64,000 nucleotides of DNA. Origin: Serratia silvae (GTDB lineage Bacteria > Pseudomonadota > Gammaproteobacteria > Enterobacterales > Enterobacteriaceae). This document shows, in pieces, positions 9,379 through 19,117 of this stretch (the first letter of the stretch is position 1; each line of letters opens with the position of its first letter). The position numbers were made by a program, and so were the translations under genes. Below the pieces are notes generated by a model that did not search any database, was not told the origin of the DNA, and was given only the letters and a program-made list of their open reading frames with translations. The stretch covers positions 392,012 through 456,011 of the forward strand of contig NZ_JAGQDC010000003.1 in the NCBI RefSeq assembly GCF_023282985.1. Direction: 5' to 3'.

Positions 9379-9423
9379 GTTTTGTGCGATGGCTAGCAAT
9401 GTGGCAGTTAAACACTACTTTTT

Positions 9424-9439
9424 GGTGACATTTGTCACA
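9424..9439. promoter_or_regulatory. Candidate CRP site between nagB and nagE
   Basis: GGTGA-CATTTG-TCACA matches the CRP consensus TGTGA-N6-TCACA with one mismatch. It lies between the two NagC-like boxes. Confidence 0.6.
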
Positions 9440-9451
9440 AAAAAGGAGGTT

Positions 9452-9472
9452 TTAATTTGCGATACGAAATAA
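9452..9472. promoter_or_regulatory. Candidate NagC operator on the nagE side
   Basis: TTAATTTGCGATACGAAATAA is an imperfect palindrome with the TTAATTT and AAATAA arms and central CG steps seen in NagC boxes. It lies in the upstream region of nagE. Confidence 0.6.
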
Positions 9473-9584
9473 TTTTTTTACACTCCGCATGAGTGATACG
9501 TGCCAAGCGTTATTTCTAAAAAGGTAGTGAGTTATCTCAATAAACTGCCAATAGGGTCCGGCATCGGACGAATAGGGGGAAAAG

Positions 9585-11618
9585 GTGAACATTCTTAGTT
9601 ATTTACAAAAGGTGGGTCGGGCCTTGATGGTTCCGGTAGCCACACTGCCTGCCGCAGCCATCCTGATGGGTGTCGGCTACTGGATTGACCCGGTTAGCTG
9701 GGGTGGGGACAACGCTCTGGCAGCCTTGTTCATCAAATCTGGTTCGGCCATTATCGATCATATGTCGGTCCTGTTCGCCATTGGTGTGGCTTACGGTATG
9801 TCCAAAGACAAAGACGGTGCTGCTGCACTGACCGGTTTTGTCGGCTTCCTGGTAGTGACCACGCTGTGTTCACCTGCCGCCGTGTCAATGATTCAGAAGA
9901 TCCCTCTCGATCAGGTTCCTGCCGCCTTTGGCAAAATTGAGAACCAGTTCGTGGGTATCCTGGTGGGTATCATTTCTGCCGAAGTCTACAACCGTTTTAG
10001 CGGTGTTGAACTGCCGAAAGCGCTGTCGTTCTTCAGTGGCCGCCGTCTGGTGCCAATCCTCATCTCCTTCCTGATGATCCTGGTTGCCTTCATCCTGATG
10101 TACATCTGGCCGGTGGTGTTCAACGGCCTGGTCAACTTTGGTGAGCAGATCCAAAAACTCGGCTCTGCCGGTGCCGGTATCTACGCCTTCTTCAACCGTC
10201 TGTTAATTCCGGTCGGTCTGCACCATGCACTGAACTCGGTATTCTGGTTTGACGTTGCCGGTATTAACGATATCCCTAACTTCCTGGGTGGCTCACAGTC
10301 TATCGAAGCGGGTAAAGCCACTGTCGGTATCACTGGTCGTTACCAGGCGGGCTTCTTCCCAATCATGATGTTCGGTCTGCCGGGTGCAGCACTGGCCATC
10401 TACCACTGCGCACGTCCTGAGAACAAAGCGAAAGTGCTGGGTATCATGATGGCGGGGGCGTTCGCTGCCTTCTTCACCGGGATCACTGAGCCGCTGGAAT
10501 TCTCCTTCATGTTCGTTGCTCCTGTGCTGTATGTGATCCACGCCATTCTGACCGGTATCTCTGTCTACATCGCGGCCAGCATGCAGTGGATTGCCGGTTT
10601 TGGCTTCAGTGCCGGTCTGGTGGATATGGCGTTGTCATCACGTAACCCACTGGCGACTCAGTGGTACATGCTGATCCCGCAAGGCCTGGTGTTCTTCGCT
10701 ATCTACTATGTGGTCTTCCGCTTCACCATCAAAAAATTCAACCTGATGACCCCAGGCCGTGAACTGGCAGTGGCCGGTGACGAAACCGACGGTTATGACG
10801 TAGATGCCGCAGCTGGTAAGAACGAAGATGAAACCACTACCCTGGCTCGTCGCTATGTGAGCGCCATCGGGGGTTCTGACAACTTGACCGGGATTGATGC
10901 CTGTATCACCCGTCTGCGTCTGAACGTTAAAGATTCTGCGTTGGTGAACGATGCTCTGGCTAAACGCTTGGGCGCCTCTGGCGTGATCCGTCTGAACAAA
11001 CAAAGCGTGCAGGTGATTGTCGGTACTCGTGCCGAACTGATTGCCAGTGCGATGACTAAAGTGGTTGCAGCAGGCCCGGTAGCGGCAGCCTCTGCACCAG
11101 CTACCGCTGCTGCTGCGGCAGAAGTCAAACCGCAGGCCGTACCTAATGTCACTAAAACCTTGTTGGAAGCGCTGGTGGCGCCGATAACCGGTGAAGTGAT
11201 TGCCCTGGAGCAGGTGCCGGACGAAGCCTTCGCCAGCAAAGCGGTTGGTGACGGTTTGGCTATTCGCCCAACCGATAAAACCGTCGTGGCGCCAGCTGAT
11301 GGCACCGTGGTGAAGATCTTCAACACCAATCACGCTTTCTGCCTGGAAACAGACAAGGGCGCGGAGATCGTCGTGCACATGGGTATCGACACCGTGGCGC
11401 TGAACGGTCAGGGCTTCAAACGCCTGGTGGAAGAGGGTGCAGAGGTGAAAGCAGGTCAGCCAATCCTGGAAATGGATCTGGAATACCTGAACGCCAATGC
11501 GCGCTCAATGATCAGCCCGGTCGTCGTCAGCAATGCTGATGACTATGCTGGCCTGACAGCACTGGCAACCGGCAATGTGGTTGCTGGCCAGACCAAGCTG
11601 TTCGAGATCCAGAAATAA
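9585..11618 (+). CDS. nagE: PTS N-acetylglucosamine transporter subunit IICBA
   Basis: Inner-membrane PTS permease that imports GlcNAc and phosphorylates it to GlcNAc-6-phosphate. The 677-residue protein holds EIIC (about residues 1-370, with GLHHALNSVFWF and GITEPLEFSFMF), EIIB with the phosphocysteine in DACITRLRL (Cys440), and EIIA with the phosphohistidine in VVHMGIDTV (His598). It is somewhat longer than E. coli NagE because of an Ala/Pro-rich linker near residue 500. The start is GTG at 9585 after AGGGGGAAAAG, as expected for nagE. It diverges from nagB. Confidence 0.96.
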   Translation: MNILSYLQKVGRALMVPVATLPAAAILMGVGYWIDPVSWGGDNALAALFIKSGSAIIDHMSVLFAIGVAYGMSKDKDGAAALTGFVGFLVVTTLCSPAAVSMIQKIPLDQVPAAFGKIENQFVGILVGIISAEVYNRFSGVELPKALSFFSGRRLVPILISFLMILVAFILMYIWPVVFNGLVNFGEQIQKLGSAGAGIYAFFNRLLIPVGLHHALNSVFWFDVAGINDIPNFLGGSQSIEAGKATVGITGRYQAGFFPIMMFGLPGAALAIYHCARPENKAKVLGIMMAGAFAAFFTGITEPLEFSFMFVAPVLYVIHAILTGISVYIAASMQWIAGFGFSAGLVDMALSSRNPLATQWYMLIPQGLVFFAIYYVVFRFTIKKFNLMTPGRELAVAGDETDGYDVDAAAGKNEDETTTLARRYVSAIGGSDNLTGIDACITRLRLNVKDSALVNDALAKRLGASGVIRLNKQSVQVIVGTRAELIASAMTKVVAAGPVAAASAPATAAAAAEVKPQAVPNVTKTLLEALVAPITGEVIALEQVPDEAFASKAVGDGLAIRPTDKTVVAPADGTVVKIFNTNHAFCLETDKGAEIVVHMGIDTVALNGQGFKRLVEEGAEVKAGQPILEMDLEYLNANARSMISPVVVSNADDYAGLTALATGNVVAGQTKLFEIQK

Positions 11619-11671
11619 GTTGGGTTTAACCCTGGCACCGCCCGGGTATTAAACGGGCGGTGAGCAGTATC

Positions 11672-11707
11672 AGCGGGAAAAGAGCGATCTTTTCCCGCTT
11701 TTTTTGT
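11672..11707 (+). terminator. Rho-independent terminator of nagE
   Basis: A 12-bp stem (AGCGGGAAAAGA with TCTTTTCCCGCT) closes on GCGA and is followed by a long T run. A second weaker GC hairpin, CCGCCCG with CGGGCGG, lies just upstream. Confidence 0.9.
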
Positions 11708-11809
11708 TTTTGCACCACGGGAACTTGACGAATAACGGTTGTTTCTGGGCTCTGCTTATTGGAACATAGAGGCTATATGTGTAGCGCTTTGCATTTGAGG
11801 AATAGTGAC

Positions 11810-13474
11810 ATGAGTGAGGCAGAAGCCCGCCCAACCAATTTTATCCGTCAGATCATTGATGAAGATCTGGCATCAGGGAAGCATGCGTCGGTGCATACCC
11901 GTTTCCCACCGGAGCCTAATGGCTATCTGCATATCGGCCATGCCAAGTCCATTTGCCTGAACTTTGGTATCGCCAAGGATTATCAGGGCCAATGTAACCT
12001 GCGCTTCGATGACACCAACCCGGTAAAAGAAGACATCGAATTTGTCGACTCCATCAAGCACGATGTGGAGTGGTTAGGCTTTACCTGGAGCGGCGACGTT
12101 CGTTATTCCTCGGACTATTTCGATCAACTGCACCAGTATGCGGTTGAGCTGATCAACAAGGGCCTGGCCTATGTTGATGAACTTTCTCCCGAGCAGATCC
12201 GTGAATATCGTGGCTCGCTGACGGCTCCGGGCAAAGACAGCCCGTACCGTACCCGCACGGTTGAAGAGAACCTGGCGCTGTTTGAGAAGATGCGTAACGG
12301 TGAGTTTGCCGAAGGCACTGCTTGCCTGCGCGCCAAGATCGATATGGCCTCGCCGTTTATCGTGATGCGCGATCCGGTGATCTACCGCATCAAGTTTGCG
12401 GAGCACCATCAGACCGGCAACAAATGGTGCATCTATCCGATGTACGATTTCACCCACTGCATTTCCGATGCGCTGGAAGGGATCACTCATTCGCTGTGTA
12501 CCCTGGAGTTCCAGGATAACCGCCGTCTGTACGACTGGGTGCTGGATAACATCACCATCCCTTGCCATCCGCGTCAGTACGAGTTCTCACGCCTGAATCT
12601 CGAATACGCCATCATGTCCAAGCGCAAGCTGAGCCAACTGGTGACCGAGAAGGTTGTAGAAGGTTGGGATGACCCACGGATGCCGACCGTTTCCGGCCTG
12701 CGTCGTCGTGGCTACACGGCCGCCTCCATTCGCGAGTTCTGCCTGCGTATCGGCGTCACCAAACAGGATAATAACGTCGAGATGATGGCGCTGGAGTCCT
12801 GTATTCGTGACGATCTGAATGAGCACGCACCGCGCGCGATGGCCGTGCTGGATCCGGTGAAGGTGATCATTGAGAACATGTCGCAAGACGTGGAAATGGT
12901 GACTATGCCTAACCACCCGAGCCAGCCGGAAATGGGCAGCCGTGAAGTGCCGTTCAGCCGCGAGGTGTATATCGACCGTGCAGACTTCCGTGAAGAAGCC
13001 AACAAACAGTACAAACGCCTGGTGCTGGGCAAAGAAGTGCGCCTGCGTAATGCGTATGTGATCAAGGCCGAACGCGTAGAGAAGGATGCGGAGGGCGAAA
13101 TCACCACCATTTTCTGCACCTACGATCCTGAAACGCTGAGCAAAGATCCTGCCGATGGCCGCAAGGTGAAAGGTGTGATCCACTGGGTGTCTGCGGCACA
13201 CGCTTTACCGGCAGAAATTCGCCTGTACGATCGTCTGTTCAGCGTGGCTAATCCGGCGGCGGCAGAGGACTTCCTCGCCACCATCAACCCGGAATCGCTG
13301 ATTATCAAGCAAGGCTTTGTCGAGCCAAGCCTGGCGGGTGCTCAGCCGGAAAAAGCCTACCAGTTTGAGCGTGAAGGCTATTTCTGTGCCGACAGCCGCT
13401 ATTCTACGGCCGAACGCCTGGTGTTTAACCGCACCGTAGGCCTGCGCGATACCTGGGCTAAGATTGGCGCCTAA
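11810..13474 (+). CDS. glnS: Glutaminyl-tRNA synthetase
   Basis: Class I aminoacyl-tRNA synthetase that charges tRNA-Gln with glutamine. The 554-residue length equals the E. coli enzyme. The HIGH signature is His41-Ile-Gly-His44 in [10 protein letters not shown], and the KMSKS-type motif is MSKRK from residue 269. The C-terminal part forms the anticodon-binding barrels. The ATG at 11810, with GAGG upstream, gives the family start [11 protein letters not shown]; an in-frame TTG 51 bp upstream is not needed. It lies between nagE and chiP, as in E. coli, and has its own terminator. The partner tRNA-Gln genes are expanded in this same window. Confidence 0.97.
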   Translation: MSEAEARPTNFIRQIIDEDLASGKHASVHTRFPPEPNGYLHIGHAKSICLNFGIAKDYQGQCNLRFDDTNPVKEDIEFVDSIKHDVEWLGFTWSGDVRYSSDYFDQLHQYAVELINKGLAYVDELSPEQIREYRGSLTAPGKDSPYRTRTVEENLALFEKMRNGEFAEGTACLRAKIDMASPFIVMRDPVIYRIKFAEHHQTGNKWCIYPMYDFTHCISDALEGITHSLCTLEFQDNRRLYDWVLDNITIPCHPRQYEFSRLNLEYAIMSKRKLSQLVTEKVVEGWDDPRMPTVSGLRRRGYTAASIREFCLRIGVTKQDNNVEMMALESCIRDDLNEHAPRAMAVLDPVKVIIENMSQDVEMVTMPNHPSQPEMGSREVPFSREVYIDRADFREEANKQYKRLVLGKEVRLRNAYVIKAERVEKDAEGEITTIFCTYDPETLSKDPADGRKVKGVIHWVSAAHALPAEIRLYDRLFSVANPAAAEDFLATINPESLIIKQGFVEPSLAGAQPEKAYQFEREGYFCADSRYSTAERLVFNRTVGLRDTWAKIGA

Positions 13475-13497
13475 GCGTTAATTTGCCATCGCTTGTT

Positions 13498-13525
13498 AAA
13501 GCGCAGCTTCGGCTGCGCTTTTTTT
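13498..13525 (+). terminator. Rho-independent terminator of glnS
   Basis: AAAGCGCAGC, a TTCG tetraloop and GCTGCGCTTT form a 10-bp stem that ends in a T run, 24 bp after the glnS stop. Confidence 0.9.
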
Positions 13526-13634
13526 GTCTTCTAAACCAACCCCTCCCTTTTTTGCCATTTACCCTCCCTGACGTCACTTGATTGTCGCCGTGAATTAACC
13601 CGTTTTATCGTGAGTTTGTTCTTATTATTCTTTC

Positions 13635-13658
13635 TTATATATTCGTGATGCGAATTAA
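13635..13658. promoter_or_regulatory. Candidate distal NagC operator of chiP
   Basis: TTATATATTCGTGATGCGAA followed by TTAA contains the perfect inner palindrome ATTCG-TGATG-CGAAT flanked by TTAA/TTAT arms. On the other strand it begins TTAATT like the nagE box. Confidence 0.5.
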
Positions 13659-13873
13659 TATCATTTGTAGAGCGCTCTCATTTTTGCACCGAATAGCCGC
13701 TTTTGTCGTGCTGAAACCTTTCAATTAACAAGTAATTAGCTTGTTAATATCTCTATTATATGATTTTGTTGATTTTTTTATCAAGAAAGTGACGCTGATC
13801 ATTATTGTAACTAAATATCATCAATGTGTGCACCTTGTCATACTTTGACAAATCTATCTCACTTTTCATTTGA

Positions 13874-13893
13874 TAATTCGCGTCGCGAAAAAT
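13874..13893. promoter_or_regulatory. Candidate proximal NagC operator of chiP
   Basis: TAATTCGCGTCGCGAAAAAT contains the perfect palindrome TTCGCG-T-CGCGAA in an A/T-rich setting, as in NagC boxes. It lies about 237 bp from the distal box, centre to centre. Confidence 0.5.
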
Positions 13894-14018
13894 AGTCTAG
13901 CTACAGCATTAAGGCCGAGGTGAATTTCATCACCCGGCACAATTTTACCCGATTCGGGTTTTTTATTAGCGACCGTGCAGGGCAGTGGTGAACGCAGGCG
14001 GGCGCACTTTAAAGTCAA

Positions 14019-14033
14019 GTCAAAGAGGAATTT
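14019..14033 (+). promoter_or_regulatory. ChiX small-RNA pairing site at the chiP ribosome binding site
   Basis: GTCAAAGAGGAATTT is fully complementary to the AAATTCCTCTTTGAC segment of the E. coli sRNA ChiX (MicM), recalled from memory. It covers the Shine-Dalgarno sequence AGAGGA of chiP, so pairing would block translation. A chbBC-type message would relieve this by acting as decoy. ChiX itself is not in this window. Confidence 0.8.
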
Positions 14034-14037
14034 TCTT

Positions 14038-15426
14038 ATGGGTACGCACGGTGCTCAGCGTAAAACGCTGGCGCTCGCTGTCGCGGGTGCAATATTAGGA
14101 AGCGGATTCGTCATGGCCCCAGAAGCACAGGCTGAAGGGTTTATCGACGATTCTACGCTGACCGGTGGGGTGTATTACTGGCAACGTCAACGGGATCGTA
14201 AAGACGTTGAAACCGGTGATTTTAAAACCAACCTCTCTCACTCTACCTGGAACGCCAACCTGGATTTCACCTCCGGCTATGCGGCGGACATGTTTGGTAT
14301 CGATGTGGCGGCGTTCACCGCCATCGAAATGGCAGAATCCAGCGAGAGTGGCCACCCGAACGAAATCGCGTTCTCCAGCCGTAACCGTACCTATGACGAA
14401 GATTACTCCGGCGATAAAAGCGGTATCAGCCTGTATAAAGCGGCCGGTAAGTTCAAGTATGGCCCGGTCTGGGCGCGTGCCGGTTATATCCAGCCAAGCG
14501 GGCAAACGTTGCTGGCCCCGCACTGGAGCTTTATGCCGGGTACCTACCAGGGGGCTGAAGCCGGTGCCAACTTTGACTATGGCGATTCAGGTGCGCTGAG
14601 TTTCTCCTACATGTGGACCAACAAGTACAAAGCGCCTTGGCACATCGAGATGGACGACTTCCGTCAGAACGATCGCAAGACCGACGTTTCCTACCTGCAC
14701 TCGCTGGGTGCCAAATACGATTTCAAAAACGATCTGGTGCTGGAAGCCGCGTTTGGCCAGGCGCAAGGCTACGTGAATCAGTATTTCACCAAGGCATCTT
14801 ACAAGTTTGACCTGGCTGGTAACCCGATGACTACCAGCTACCAGTTCTACGGTGCTGAAGACCGCATCGGTGATAATCGCGATCCTAACAGCATCTATGA
14901 TGGCCTGGCGTGGTTGCAGGCGCTGACCTTCGGTTACATCACCGGCCAGTTCAACTGGCGTCTGGAAGGCACCATGGTCAAGGCGGAAGGTAACCAAGGC
15001 TTCTTCCTGCAGCGTATGACCCCAACCTATGCCTCCTCAAACGGCCGCCTCGATATCTGGTGGGATAACCGCTCCGACTTTAACGCCAACGGCGAAAAAG
15101 CCGTGTTCGGTGGCGTGATGTATGACCTGAGCAACTGGAACCTGCCTGGCATGGCCGTCGGCGCTTCCTACGTTTACGCCTGGGACGCCAAGCCAAGCAC
15201 CAACCCGATTTACGATCAGAGCCAGCGCCTGAGAGAGAGCGCTTACAGCCTGGATGCGATGTACACCATGCAGGACGGACGTGCCAAAGGCACCCTGTTC
15301 AAACTGCACTTCACGCAGTATGACAACCATTCCGATATCCCAAGTTGGGGCGGTGGTTACGGCAACATCTTCCAGGACGAGAAAGACGTCAAATTCATCG
15401 TTATCGCACCGTTCACCATCTTCTAA
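14038..15426 (+). CDS. chiP: Chitoporin ChiP (OprD-family outer membrane porin)
   Basis: Outer membrane channel for chito-oligosaccharides. The 462-residue precursor has a signal peptide ending MAPEAQA before EGFIDDST, then a beta-rich body with many alternating aromatic strands and a C-terminal Phe (IAPFTIF), typical of outer membrane porins. The ATG at 14038 follows the AGAGGA sequence that overlaps the ChiX site; an upstream in-frame GTG would destroy the signal peptide layout. It is the first gene of chiP-chiQ-chb. It is probably repressed by NagC and silenced by ChiX when chitosugars are absent. Confidence 0.93.
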   Translation: MGTHGAQRKTLALAVAGAILGSGFVMAPEAQAEGFIDDSTLTGGVYYWQRQRDRKDVETGDFKTNLSHSTWNANLDFTSGYAADMFGIDVAAFTAIEMAESSESGHPNEIAFSSRNRTYDEDYSGDKSGISLYKAAGKFKYGPVWARAGYIQPSGQTLLAPHWSFMPGTYQGAEAGANFDYGDSGALSFSYMWTNKYKAPWHIEMDDFRQNDRKTDVSYLHSLGAKYDFKNDLVLEAAFGQAQGYVNQYFTKASYKFDLAGNPMTTSYQFYGAEDRIGDNRDPNSIYDGLAWLQALTFGYITGQFNWRLEGTMVKAEGNQGFFLQRMTPTYASSNGRLDIWWDNRSDFNANGEKAVFGGVMYDLSNWNLPGMAVGASYVYAWDAKPSTNPIYDQSQRLRESAYSLDAMYTMQDGRAKGTLFKLHFTQYDNHSDIPSWGGGYGNIFQDEKDVKFIVIAPFTIF

Positions 15427-15476
15427 TGCGCTCCCCGGTGGCCAGGCTGCCGGGGAAATGCCACAGGACTTTAACC

Positions 15477-15803
15477 ATGAAAAAACAGATGCTGATTATC
15501 GCTGCGGTTGCCGGGCTTAGCGCCTGCTCTCAATCGGCCGCGCCACCGGAAGATGTCAAGCTGCGCCAGGCCTACAGCGCCTGTATCAATACCGCAGAAG
15601 GTTCACCAGAGAAATTGCAGGCCTGCCAGGCGGTGCTGAACGTGTTGAAGCAAGAGAAACAGCACCAACAGTTCACTGAGCAGGAAACCGTGCGGGTGCT
15701 GGATTACCAAAGCTGCATCCAGGCCGCCCATACCGGCAATGGCCAGGCGTATGACGCCAAATGCGGCAAGATTTGGAAAGAAATTCGCGCTAACAACAAC
15801 TGA
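15477..15803 (+). CDS. chiQ: ChiQ lipoprotein of the chitoporin operon
   Basis: Small lipoprotein of 108 residues, the same length as E. coli ChiQ (YbfN). The lipobox LSAC places the acylated cysteine at residue 20 (AAVAGLSACSQS). The mature part is polar and holds four more cysteines (in SACINTAE, QACQAVL, QSCIQAA and AKCGKIW), which could form two disulfides in the periplasm. Its function is unknown. It lies 50 bp after chiP and 18 bp before the chitobiase gene, so a link to chitosugar uptake is an inference from context. The ATG at 15477 is chosen because it starts the signal peptide MKKQMLIIAAV. Confidence 0.88.
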   Translation: MKKQMLIIAAVAGLSACSQSAAPPEDVKLRQAYSACINTAEGSPEKLQACQAVLNVLKQEKQHQQFTEQETVRVLDYQSCIQAAHTGNGQAYDAKCGKIWKEIRANNN

Positions 15804-15821
15804 TTACGCAAGAGGTTGCAG

Positions 15822-18485
15822 ATGAACAAGTTTAAGATGAGTGCTCTCGCCGCCCTGACGGCTACCGTTGGGCTATTGGGTAGCGTAGGTTCTGCCATGG
15901 CCAGCCAGCAGGTGGTTGACCAACTCAGCCAGTTGCAGGTCAATCTGAAGATGTTGGACAACCGTGCCGCTGAGAACGGCGTGGACTGTGCCAAGCTGGG
16001 TGCCGACTGGGCGTCCTGCCACAAGGTGTTGATCACCTTGACCAATGGCAATCAGGAAATCAAAGATAAAGACTGGGCGATCTATTTCCACAGCCCGCGC
16101 CAAACGTTGAAGGTCGATAACGACCAGTTCAAAATCACCCACATTACCGGCGATCTGTATAAGCTGGAACCGACGGACAAATTCACCAGCTTCCCGGCCA
16201 ATCAGGCGGTGGAAATCCCGATTATTGCAGAATACTGGCAGCTGTTCCGTACCGACTTCCTGCCGCGCTGGTATGCCACTTCCGGCGATGCTCAGCCGAA
16301 GATCCTGTCGAATACCGATACCGACGATATTAACCAGTTTGTGGCTCCGTTCACCGGTGACCAGTGGAAGCGTACCAAGGATGACAACAACATTCTGATG
16401 GTGCCGGAAAGCCGCTTCACCAAGAACCAGGATCTGAAAGTATTGCCGATGGCATCGCTGCGTGGGCAAATCATCCCAACCCCGATGGACGTTAAAGTCC
16501 ATGCGAAGGATATCGACCTGAGCAAAGGCGTGGCGCTGGAACTGAGCGCGTTAACCAAGCCAGCGGCAGATGCAGCAGCTGAGCGTTTTGCACTGCTGGG
16601 CATTGAGAGCCAGGCGAGCGGTTATCCGATCAAGACGGATATCAAGCCAGCTGCATTCAAAGGCGATCAGGCCGTTTCAGGTGCCTACCAGTTGAAGATT
16701 GGCGAGAAAGGTGCCGAGATCGTCGGTTTCGATCAGACTGGGGTGTTCTATGGTCTGCAATCTATCCTGTCGCTAATCCCTTCGGATGGCAGCAAGAAGA
16801 TCGCCACGCTGGATGCCAAAGATGCACCGCGCTTCCAATACCGCGGCATCTTCCTGGACGTAGCACGTAACTTCCACCACAAAGACGCCGTATTGCGCCT
16901 GCTGGATCAAATGGCAGCCTACAAGCTGAACAAATTCCACTTCCACCTGACGGATGACGAAGGTTGGCGCATTGAGATCCCTGGTCTGCCAGAGTTGACC
17001 GAAGTGGGCGGCCAGCGTTGTCATGATCTGAGTGAAACCACCTGCCTGATGCCACAATACGGCTCTGGCCCGGCACCGCACGGTGGCTTCTTCTCCCGTC
17101 AGGACTATATCGACATCGTTAAATATGCTCAGGCGCGCCAAATTGAAGTGATCCCTGAGATCGACATGCCAGCGCACGCCCGTGCGGCGATTATTTCCAT
17201 GGAAGCTCGCTACAAGAAACTGCTTGCCGAAGGGAAAGAGAAAGAGGCCAACGAGTTCCGCCTGGTGGATCCGACCGATACCTCCAATACCACCTCGGTG
17301 CAGTACTTCAACCGCCAGAGCTACCTGAACCCATGCCTGGATTCTTCCAAGAACTTCGTGGATAAAGTGATTGGTGAAGTGGCCCAGATGCACAAAGAGG
17401 CTGGTCAGCCGCTGAAAACCTGGCACTTTGGTGGGGATGAAGCGAAGAACATCCGTCTGGGCGCTGGCTATACCGACGTGAAAAACCCGGAAGCGGGCAA
17501 GGGTATCCTCGATCTGAGCAAAGAAGACAAGCCGTGGGCCAAGTCGCAGGTTTGTCAGGCCATCATCAAAGACGGCAAAGTGGCAGACATGGAACACTTG
17601 CCAAGTTACTTCGGTCTGGAAGTCAGCCAATTGGTGAAAGCGCACGGCATTGACAGAATGCAGGCGTGGCAGGACGGCCTGAAAGATGCCAAAGACTCGA
17701 AGGCTTTCGCGACCAAGCATGTGGCGGTGAACTTCTGGGATACCTTGTACTGGGGCGGTTTCGACTCGGCTAACGACTGGGCGAACAAGGGTTATGACGT
17801 GGTGATCTCTAACCCGGACTATGTCTATATGGACTTCCCATACGAAGTCAGCCCGGACGAACACGGTTACTACTGGGGCACCCGCTTCAGCGACGAGCAG
17901 AAGATCTTCAGCTTTGCGCCAAACAACCTGCCGCAGAACGCCGAAACCTCGGTGGATCGCGATGGTAACCACTTCACCGCCAAAAGCGACAAACCATGGC
18001 CGGGCGCATATGGTCTTTCCGCCCAACTGTGGAGCGAAGTGGTGCGTACTGATCAGCAAATGGAATACATGATTTATCCACGCGCAGTGTCGTTAGCAGA
18101 ACGTGCATGGCACCGTGCCAGCTGGGAGCAGGATTATAAAGCTGGCCGTGAGTACAAAGGTGGCGAAACCCATCAGGTCGACACCAAAACCCTGGATCAG
18201 GACTGGCTGCGCTTTGCCAACCTGATTGGGCAACGTGAGCTGGCCAAGATGGATAAAGCGGGCGTGAGTTATCGCCTGCCGGTACCTGGTGCGCGTATCG
18301 TCGGTGGCAAGCTGGAGGCGAATATTTCGCTGCCAGGTTTGGGGATTGAATATTCTACCGACGGCGGCAAACAGTGGCAGCGTTATGACGATAAAGCGCG
18401 CCCTGCGGTGGCGGGTGAGGTGCAAATCCGTGCGATTAGCCCGGATGGCAAACGCTTCAGCCGTGCCGAACCCGTGAAGGCGTAA
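15822..18485 (+). CDS. chb: Chitobiase (beta-N-acetylhexosaminidase, GH20)
   Basis: Splits chitobiose and longer chito-oligosaccharides to GlcNAc in the periplasm. The 887-residue precursor has a signal peptide ending GSAMA before SQQVVD. Then come a carbohydrate-binding-like N-terminal domain, a GH20b domain, the catalytic (beta/alpha)8 barrel and a C-terminal immunoglobulin-like domain. The catalytic pair is Asp539-Glu540 in HFGGDEAKN, at the numbers known for S. marcescens chitobiase. The substrate-binding [11 protein letters not shown] and [10 protein letters not shown] motifs are present. The ATG at 15822 gives [10 protein letters not shown]; a TTG six bases upstream is unlikely. It is the third gene of the chiP operon, an arrangement E. 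coli lacks. Confidence 0.94.
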   Translation: MNKFKMSALAALTATVGLLGSVGSAMASQQVVDQLSQLQVNLKMLDNRAAENGVDCAKLGADWASCHKVLITLTNGNQEIKDKDWAIYFHSPRQTLKVDNDQFKITHITGDLYKLEPTDKFTSFPANQAVEIPIIAEYWQLFRTDFLPRWYATSGDAQPKILSNTDTDDINQFVAPFTGDQWKRTKDDNNILMVPESRFTKNQDLKVLPMASLRGQIIPTPMDVKVHAKDIDLSKGVALELSALTKPAADAAAERFALLGIESQASGYPIKTDIKPAAFKGDQAVSGAYQLKIGEKGAEIVGFDQTGVFYGLQSILSLIPSDGSKKIATLDAKDAPRFQYRGIFLDVARNFHHKDAVLRLLDQMAAYKLNKFHFHLTDDEGWRIEIPGLPELTEVGGQRCHDLSETTCLMPQYGSGPAPHGGFFSRQDYIDIVKYAQARQIEVIPEIDMPAHARAAIISMEARYKKLLAEGKEKEANEFRLVDPTDTSNTTSVQYFNRQSYLNPCLDSSKNFVDKVIGEVAQMHKEAGQPLKTWHFGGDEAKNIRLGAGYTDVKNPEAGKGILDLSKEDKPWAKSQVCQAIIKDGKVADMEHLPSYFGLEVSQLVKAHGIDRMQAWQDGLKDAKDSKAFATKHVAVNFWDTLYWGGFDSANDWANKGYDVVISNPDYVYMDFPYEVSPDEHGYYWGTRFSDEQKIFSFAPNNLPQNAETSVDRDGNHFTAKSDKPWPGAYGLSAQLWSEVVRTDQQMEYMIYPRAVSLAERAWHRASWEQDYKAGREYKGGETHQVDTKTLDQDWLRFANLIGQRELAKMDKAGVSYRLPVPGARIVGGKLEANISLPGLGIEYSTDGGKQWQRYDDKARPAVAGEVQIRAISPDGKRFSRAEPVKA

Positions 18486-18579
18486 GTGAGAGATCGGCCC
18501 ATCTGCGTGTCGGTAGGTGGGCTGAGGTAGTGCGAAGTACGGGAGAACTGCAATTGTGTTGTTTAGTCGATAATTTTTT

Positions 18580-18607
18580 CCCCGGGCCTGTCCGGGGATT
18601 TTTTTGT
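18580..18607 (+). terminator. Terminator of the chiPQ-chb operon
   Basis: CCCCGG and CCGGGG pair around GCCTGT, followed by a run of seven T residues, 95 bp after the chb stop. Confidence 0.85.
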
Positions 18608-18624
18608 CTGTCATTTAGGCATAA

Positions 18625-18651
18625 AAAAACCGCCATATATAGGCGGTTTTT
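18625..18651 (-). terminator. Terminator of fur
   Basis: ACCGCC and GGCGGT pair around ATATATA and are flanked by A and T runs on both sides, so the hairpin can end transcripts in both directions. It is placed 20 bp after the fur stop on the minus strand. Confidence 0.85.
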
Positions 18652-18670
18652 GTGCTCTGGCAGGCCAGAA

Positions 18671-19117
18671 TCAGTTCTTGTTGTGCAGCGTTTCGTTCTC
18701 GCGGCAATCACCGGTTTCACAGTGGCCGTACAGGTACAGGCTGTGGTTGGTGAGCTTGATTCCGTGTTGCTTGGCGATATCGCGCTGACGCACTTCGATG
18801 GATTCGTCGCTGAACTCGATCACTTTGCCACAGTCCAGGCAAATCAGGTGATCGTGGTGGTGTTGCTGAGTCAGTTCGAAAACCGACTTGCCACCTTCAA
18901 AATTGTGGCGGGTCACAATACCTGCGTCGTCAAACTGGTTCAGCACGCGGTATACCGTGGCCAGGCCAATTTCTTCGCCCATATCTATCAGTTTTTTGTA
19001 CAGATCTTCCGCACTGACGTGATGGCATGCCGGATCCTGCAATACTTCCAGGATTTTGAGTCGCGGAAGAGTGACTTTTAAGCCAGCCTTCTTCAATGCG
19101 GAGTTGTTATCAGTCAT
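18671..19117 (-). CDS. fur: Ferric uptake regulator Fur
   Basis: Iron-dependent repressor of iron acquisition genes. The 148-residue protein has the N-terminal winged helix (GLATVYRVLNQF recognition region) and the C-terminal dimerisation and metal-binding domain. The structural zinc cysteines are Cys93 and Cys96 in CLDC plus Cys133 and Cys138. The HHHDH cluster at residues 86-90 contributes to metal sensing. The start MTDNNSALKKAG matches E. coli Fur. Its start codon overlaps the end of the small leader ORF uof, so translation is probably coupled. It lies downstream of fldA on the same strand. Confidence 0.98.
   Translation of the reverse strand: MTDNNSALKKAGLKVTLPRLKILEVLQDPACHHVSAEDLYKKLIDMGEEIGLATVYRVLNQFDDAGIVTRHNFEGGKSVFELTQQHHHDHLICLDCGKVIEFSDESIEVRQRDIAKQHGIKLTNHSLYLYGHCETGDCRENETLHNKN

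Larger units (their letters stand above)
9249..9584. other. nagB-nagE divergent control region
   Basis: This 336-bp stretch separates two divergent genes. It holds two NagC-like operators and a CRP-like site, listed separately. The layout fits repression by NagC looping and activation by cAMP-CRP, as described for E. coli nagBE. Confidence 0.7.
13526..14037. other. Upstream region and leader of the chiPQ-chb operon
   Basis: About 510 bp without a gene. It is AT-rich and holds two NagC-like palindromes, a perfect AGAGCGCTCT palindrome at about 13667-13676, and the ChiX pairing site at the ribosome binding site. I could not assign the promoter with confidence. Confidence 0.6.

Noticed and set aside
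13975..14037. Upstream GTG start for chiP
   Set aside because: It would put 21 charged residues before the signal peptide, and the ribosome binding site with the ChiX target lies just before ATG 14038.
16773..18059. A 428-codon minus-strand frame opposite chb
   Set aside because: It is a shadow of the chitobiase gene with composition expected from antisense reading.
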